Positions 58,401 to 64,000 of a stretch of 64,000 bases of DNA are shown one piece after another. The stretch spans positions 434,001 through 498,000 of the forward strand of contig NW_002476301.1 in NCBI RefSeq assembly GCF_000189635.1, read 5' to 3'. The notes below the pieces were generated by a model that was given only the letters and a program-made list of their open reading frames with translations, was not told where the DNA came from and ran no database searches. The position numbers and the translations under genes are program-made. The first letter of the stretch is position 1. Every line of letters begins with the position of its first letter. This stretch comes from Tetrahymena thermophila SB210 (taxonomy: Eukaryota > Ciliophora > Oligohymenophorea > Hymenostomatida > Tetrahymenidae).

Positions 58401-58954
58401 AATTTAAATATATTCTGTCAAAAAAATTCTAAATGAAAAATAATATCTATTTTAATGTAAAAATATTCATTAAAAAAGAAAAATAAATATATTTTTTGTT
58501 TTTTTCAACAACAAATAATGCTTCAACTAACTTAATAATAAACCAAACAGGGTCTAAATTGACAAAGCAATAATTATGTTGATAATTATTAAGTAATTTT
58601 AAAAATAACATTTAATGAACATAGAATAACAAAAATAATAATAATAAATATTTTGAATTTAATAAGATTTAATTTTACTGAATTGTTTTTGCATACATTT
58701 ATAGAGCTTTATTTAATTAAAAATTAAAACTTTTTTCAATTATTTGAAATAAAAAATAAAAGTACAATTTAAAAAAAATTAAAAAATATTGATTGTAATA
58801 TCAACAAATAAATCTTATTAATTTTTATAAAAATTTAAATTGTAGCTCGTATCTTGCTAAGATAAAAATACTACAGAAAGGAATTTACAAATTATAATAA
58901 ATCTACAATCTTACTATTCTCTTTTAATTTATAAATATATAATATATATCAATT
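58401..58954. other. Intergenic between convergent genes
   Basis: It holds the 3' ends of the hydrolase and proteasome genes. I see only AT-rich DNA. Confidence 0.6.
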
Positions 58955-60373
58955 TCAAGCAGAATCTTCAGCTTCAATCATAGCTTCAGCTTGAACTTGG
59001 GCAGAGTCCTATTTTTAAATAAATATTTAATTAACATATGATTTTTATTTTTATTATCCTAAATATATGAATTAGAGTTTTTTTTTAATCTGAAAAAATT
59101 GTAGATTATTACTCTAATATCGTTTGGAACATGGCAATGAACATAGTTATTCTTTTCAGTGATCCAACTTACTTCATATTGATAAATACCTTCATTGGCT
59201 TCTTTACGTGCCTTATTTAAACTAATTTTATAATATTTAATTTTTATAATTACTCTTTTCTTTTTAAATATTTATTATTTATTTTACGCTAATATAACAT
59301 AGGGAAGGGCTTCTTCACAAGTTAAATCTCTAAAATTTCTTCTACCGAAATGGGCCATAACTTCTTGTTTACCTTATCCTTAAGCACAAGCATAATAACC
59401 CTTTGTTTTATTTTAATAGATAAATAACTCTAGATTTATAAAAAATATTATTTTTTTTTTACTAAGCAGTAACCAGCGTTATCAGATTGATGTAATTGAA
59501 GACCATCAATAGGATCATATGATGAAATAATAACAGAGCAACCAAAAGGTCTGTAGGCTCCGTATAAAGTGTGAGCATGAAGATATTATCCTGTTCTTTC
59601 AGACAAAATCTGTTTTCATAAGAAATTATTATTAGAATTTATATTTATATGAAAAAGCTTTCGATATATTATAATAAGCTATTTAAACAAAGCTTTTCAA
59701 GCTTTAATTTCAATTTAAAAAGTTATTTACTCTTCCTGAAATTGGCATAGAAAAATATTTTTCGTATTCCTAAGCTTCTTTTCTAGCTCTATGGACTACA
59801 TTTCTACCATCTGGAATTCTACCACCAACAATCTTATATTATTTAAAATATAAAAAGTAAATAAAAAGATAATCCAAAGTATGGAATTTCTAAGTTGATA
59901 ATCAGATCAATTTCATCAACAAATTTTATCTAAAATAAGTTGATTAAATGATTGAATAAAAACAAAAACAGTTTTGCTTTATTTGAATATTGAGTAGTAA
60001 TCTAAATAATTACCATTCCGATATTTTTTTAAATATTATAAATTCTTCTGTCAGAGTCTTCAACCATAAGTTTAGTTTATAATTTCTTTTCAGCACCTAA
60101 AATAACACCATCCTTACATCTTACACCTAAAATAGTTCTTTTTAAATGAAATCATTAGATTTTAAAGAAATAAAATGTTTTAAAAAATATTTTCATCAAA
60201 TTATTTATTGATTTAGAATGCTCAATTGATATAATAATTGCTATCAAAAATAACTATTTTTATTTTAATAATGATAAAAAATTTAATTACTCGCTATCGC
60301 TGACTGCTTTTTGTGCATACTCTACTTACTTAATATAGCCGTCTTGAGTGAAAGTTGTGACTGATAAATCGTT
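58955..60373 (-). CDS. 20S proteasome alpha subunit, PSMA3 (alpha-7) type, 5' end unresolved
   Basis: It is a structural alpha subunit of the 20S core, forming the outer ring. Seven exons are clear, with introns at 60138-60290, 59833-60013, 59610-59730, 59401-59462, 59222-59287 and 59009-59112. They give 243 residues from NDLSVTTFTQDGYIKQVEYA, the proteasome alpha N-terminal signature. Then come ILGVRCKDGVILGAEKKL, MVEDSDRRIYNI, RTGQYLHAHTLYGAYRPFGC (the HA-TLY-A-RPFGC block of PSMA3) and the ITEKNNYVHCHVPNDIR end. The protein closes with a Gln/Ala/Glu-rich tail, EAMIEAEDSA. The family is about 250 residues, so only about ten N-terminal residues in a further upstream exon are missing here. 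An ACTTAG acceptor directly before the first codon supports that. Alpha subunits lack protease activity. Confidence 0.9.
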
Positions 60374-61795
60374 CTAAGTTTTATTTGGTTTATTTTTAAA
60401 ATATATACATATTAACTATTTAATTTCGTTATTTATGTATGTCTCCTATCATCAAACCAAATTATATTTCTAATGTGTGGCATTAAGGAAATATAATATA
60501 AGTATTGAATCAAATAATAAGGAGACATTTAGATAATCTGAGTAGGTAAGTAATTAATTTATTTTACCATTTGCTTGCTTCAGATATGTTAATTTGTATA
60601 TTTTAGATTGCTATTTTATATTTGCTATGAAAAATAATGGAAATAAGTTCTTTGAATTTTTATTCCTTGTTTATTTTTATTAATTAAAAAGTATATATTA
60701 TTTAGGAGAATCTTTTTTTAAATTTTTTTTTTATTTAGATTTTAGATTAATAAATAAACAAATAAGAAAGAAGAGGAAGGAAGAAGCAGTATGCTCTCAT
60801 ATAAGATCAGAAAGATTCCAAAACGTGATCATTCATTCATGATTAACTGCAACTAATATCTTATCTCTATTCATAATTTAATTATAAATTTGCAAATTTT
60901 GATTCATTTATTCTATCAATATATATATTTTTTCTAATAGTCAATTAATAAATAAATAAATATCTAAATCAAAGCTATAAAAATTAAATATATTTTATTG
61001 TAAGTAATTATTTAATCAAAATAAAATTAATTTAAATTAATTAATTAATAAATTCAAATCAAATTTAATTAAATCTCACTGACTAAAATATATTATCTTT
61101 TTTTCACATCCAAATTTATTTATTTCATTTTTTAAATCAAAAATTATGCTTTTGATCAAATTTTCCTTTTTTATATACTGAAAATAAATATTTTAAATTA
61201 TTTTAAAACTTTTATGAATAAAAAAATAATTTTAAACATAAAATTTTTCAAATAAATTTTTATTTTACTCATTTTAAAATATATTTAAGTTTCTACATTT
61301 TAGGAATTTTAGTTAATCTAAAATATCTTCTAAATATACACAATGCCTAATTATTAAGCTTTTATTCCAAATTAATTTTACAATAGATATTGACCATGAT
61401 AATAAACTTGAGAGTTATTTATACAATATAGAAACTGTACTTTTTATTATTTTATGCATATGTTTAGTTTTTTTTTGGTTAATAAAATAAATATTTTTAT
61501 TAAATTTTTTATTTGGATTTAGAAGATATATTTTTTTGGGATGCTATTTGTTTTTGCATATTAGTAGAGGATGGTCATTAATGTTCGCTTATGTATATGA
61601 ATTAATCACCAAATAGTAGAATAGCTGTTTAGGGATTATTTTATTTTGATAGCAATATAACTAACAAAGTTTTTTTTGAAAAATTAAAAAAATAACTAAT
61701 ATTTTTATATTGTCCTTAAATTAATAATTTATTATTAAAAAGTAAAACTCTGCAATTTCATTAAAATATTAAACAATTAGAAATAGTAAGAGAAT
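60374..61795. other. Divergent promoter interval; should hold the proteasome first exon
   Basis: The tiny 5' exon of the proteasome gene and both promoters must lie here. I could not fix the exon. A 9-bp inverted repeat (ATGTCTCCT at 60439-60447, AGGAGACAT at 60530-60538) brackets 82 nt. The rest is AT-rich. Confidence 0.5.
60439..60538. repeat. 9-bp inverted repeat pair
   Basis: ATGTCTCCT and AGGAGACAT are perfect reverse complements at the two ends of a 100-bp stretch. It could be a hairpin or a short palindromic element upstream of the proteasome gene. The match is short. Confidence 0.5.
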
Positions 61796-64000
61796 ATGTC
61801 AGATAGCGAATCAAACGGTAAATATCAATTAATAATTATTTAGCTGAAAATTTACATAATATAGCTCTTACTATTTGTGATGCACAAAATTTAATTTTGC
61901 TCCATTTTGAAGAATTTTAAGTTAAAAAAATCAAAAATAATAAATTATCTTTGATACAAGTTTATTTATAATCATTTAACATATTGTTAAAATTATAAAA
62001 TAAATATTTGCAAATATATGAAATATCTTAATAAAGTTAAGGCTCTAAGTTTGAAAATGTTATGGAAAAAATGTTTTAATTAATTGATTGATTGAATATT
62101 TTAAGGTGTTAGTTTATAATTCAATATTTTATTCATAATATAAAAGCATCAAGTGATGATTCAAGGTCACAAGGAGATAATGGCAGTGATTAACAATAAA
62201 GAGAAATAGAAGATCAAAATAATTTAAATTAATCTGATGAGAATGAAGATCAAGGTGAATAATATGAAGAGGAGAAATCAGATGAAATGGGAGAGTATGA
62301 TGAAGGAGAAAATTCTTAGAAAGATGGAAATAACTTAATGGGAGATGATAATGAATATAATGAAGATAAAATTGGGGATGATAATATGACCCGCTATCAA
62401 GAACTTGAAGCAAATATTCTATAAATGTATGCCGAAACTGGATAAAAATGGCAAGATCCAGATTTTCCTCCAGATAATTCATCTCTTTTCAAGGATGTAA
62501 ATAATATACCTGAATGGGGAAAAGACGTTCGTAAAATTACTTGGCTGCGTCCACACGAAATTTCTAAAGAAGCAAAGTTTATTCAAGATAAAGATGGAGA
62601 TGCAAAGTAGGGTGCATTTGGTGAAAGTTGGTTTATTGGAGCAATTATTATTATAAGCACTCACGGAGATTTACTAGAAAAGCTCTTTGTTGAAACATCT
62701 CATTTTGACTCTGCAGGCTTTGTCACATTTTAATTCTTCAAGAATGGTGAGTGGAAATAAGTCATTGTTGATACTCTACTTCCTTATGATCCTGAATCAA
62801 AATAAATTCTCTTCACTTACTGTGCTTCTCCCTCTGAATTTTGGATTCCTTTGATGGAGAAAGCCTATTCTAAACTTCATGGATGCTACGAAAAGATATG
62901 TGAAGGATCTATCTTAGAAGGTCTTGTTGATCTAACTGGAGGTGTTTCAGAAGGATGGACATTAAACGATCCTGACACATCGAAATTAATTGAATCAAAT
63001 TAATTTTGGTAAACACTAACAAACTATTTCCACTAAAAATTTTACCTTGGATGTGTTAACTATGTTGAAGGCAAAGGAACAGTATGAAATTTATTTAAAC
63101 AAATTTTCTTGATTTTAAGTTATACACTCTAAATAAAAATCATAAATTATATTAAAGAAAAATGCAGATACTGGTACTCATGGTATATTAGAAAATCATC
63201 ATTATGGTATTTGCGATATCAGAGAATTTCCTAGAGAAAATTTAAAATTGATCAGAATAAGAAACCCTTGGGGTACAGATGGTGGCTGGAACGGTCCTTT
63301 CTGTGATGATTCTGAAGAATGGGATAAATATAGTATGTTATAAAAAATAAATTTAATATATATTTAAAAGTTATATTCACATTTTAATAGGGGAGCTAAG
63401 AGATAAATTAAAGCTTGTCTTTAAGTCCAAAAAATCAGATGGAACATGGTGGATGAGTTTTCACGATGTAATTTTAAAGTTTACCTTGATTTGTTTTTAA
63501 CAATATTTTAAAATTAAAGTGGTATCTTCACTTCAATAAGCTCTATGTTTGCAAGGTTTTCCCTGAAAATTGGGAAGTCTATTCCATAGAATCAAAGTGG
63601 TAAGGAAAAACTTAGGTAATTAGTTCGTTATATTTTCATTATTTTGTACTCATTTAGTAATATGTTTTTTTTTAATAAAGGGTGGTATCTGTCCTCCTAG
63701 AATGGAATATGAAGGATAAGAACCTATGCCTGAGTTCCTTTAGTTAGATACAGATGAAAAGTGGTTTAACAATCCTTAGTTCAGGTAAATTTTTGAAATA
63801 AATACTTTTTCTTAAAAAATAATTTAATTCTTAATTTTAAAATATTTTTATTTAGATTAAAAGTTTAAAAAGAGACAAAGTTATATATTAGTTTGATGTT
63901 AGAGGATGAAAAACTGAGCAAACATTCATATGTTTAATGTAATTTTATCGTTATAGCAAATAAGGATAGAAACAATAGAGTTTGGGAAAGACCTTAGGAT
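61796..64000 (+). CDS. Calpain-like protein with Ser at the catalytic Cys position, 3' end cut by window
   Basis: Introns are at 61818-62146, 63082-63157, 63333-63390, 63468-63519, 63616-63680 and 63785-63855. The start MSDSESN precedes a strongly acidic, Gln/Asp/Glu-rich segment to about residue 90. The calpain protease core follows: WGKDVRKITWLRP, QGA-FGESWFIGAI, GFVTFQFFKNGEWKQVIVD, LPYDPESKQ, and KAYSKLHGCYEKI with EGSILEGLVDLTGG. The catalytic His is in ENHHYGICDI (about His333) and the Asn in RIRNPWGTDGGW (Asn355). The usual Q-G-x-x-G-D-C-W box reads G-E-S-W, so the nucleophile (residue 168, codon 62626-62628, AGT) is Ser and the preceding Asp is Glu. That predicts no cysteine-protease activity. 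After the core, WYLHFNKLYVCKVFP begins a beta-sandwich domain of the calpain-7/PalB kind that runs off the window. It is a host gene, otherwise intact. Confidence 0.9.

Noticed and set aside
62129-62664. His/Leu/Tyr-rich frames on the minus strand
   Set aside because: They are opposite the acidic Gln/Asp/Glu segment and the start of the calpain core, and have no family resemblance.

Overview
This window reads as nuclear, probably macronuclear, DNA of an oligohymenophorean ciliate of the Tetrahymena type. Intergenic DNA and introns are extremely AT-rich. Conserved proteins (aldolase, prolyl-tRNA synthetase, thymidine kinase, proteasome alpha subunit, calpain) read correctly only if TAA and TAG mean glutamine and TGA is the sole stop. 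Genes are split by short GT..AG introns, mostly 50-120 nt, and several starts follow an AAAATG context. All gene models below use this code. Standard-code ORF finding breaks every one of them. I worked the exon joints by eye, using frame continuity and GT/AG ends; exon-length sums divisible by three are noted where I checked them. The exact species is inference.

Layout. 2-226: probable 3' end of a gene entering from the left. 1017-17302 (+): one giant gene of about 20 exons for a protein of about 4,940 residues, with leucine-rich repeats, Asn/Gln/Glu/Lys-rich linkers and a C-terminal multi-pass membrane domain. 18235-19390 (-): ULK/ATG1-like protein kinase. 19810-21078 (-): EEF1AKMT4/METTL13-type methyltransferase. 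21905-23660 (+): multi-pass membrane protein of unknown family. 25192-26367 (+): intronless Gln/Asn-rich protein. 27913-29898 (+): cysteine-rich, apparently GPI-anchored surface protein. 31358-34341 (+): prolyl-tRNA synthetase with a fused N-terminal editing-like domain. 36084-37266 (+): thymidine kinase. 37809-38641 (-): TPR protein. 39680-40806 (-): C-4 sterol methyl oxidase-like enzyme. 41937-47374 (-): Aurora-like kinase with a very long low-complexity N-terminus. 51303-51830 (+): LLPH/DUF2423-type basic protein. 55705-57316 (+): class I fructose-bisphosphate aldolase. 57738-58400 (+): small alpha/beta hydrolase. 58955-60373 (-): 20S proteasome alpha-7 (PSMA3-type) subunit. 61796-64000 (+): calpain-like protein, cut by the window end, whose catalytic Cys position reads Ser.

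The genes are a mixed housekeeping and accessory set with no operon logic. They lie on both strands with 0.4-4 kb AT-rich spacers. I recognised no tRNA, rRNA, CRISPR array, transposon or virus-like element. Two gene-poor stretches of about 3.9 kb each (47.4-51.3 kb and 51.8-55.7 kb) are mostly featureless at sight, apart from one possible small gene in the first. The most unusual items are the giant LRR-membrane protein, the calpain with Ser for Cys, and the Aurora-like kinase with its roughly 1,480-residue prion-like extension.
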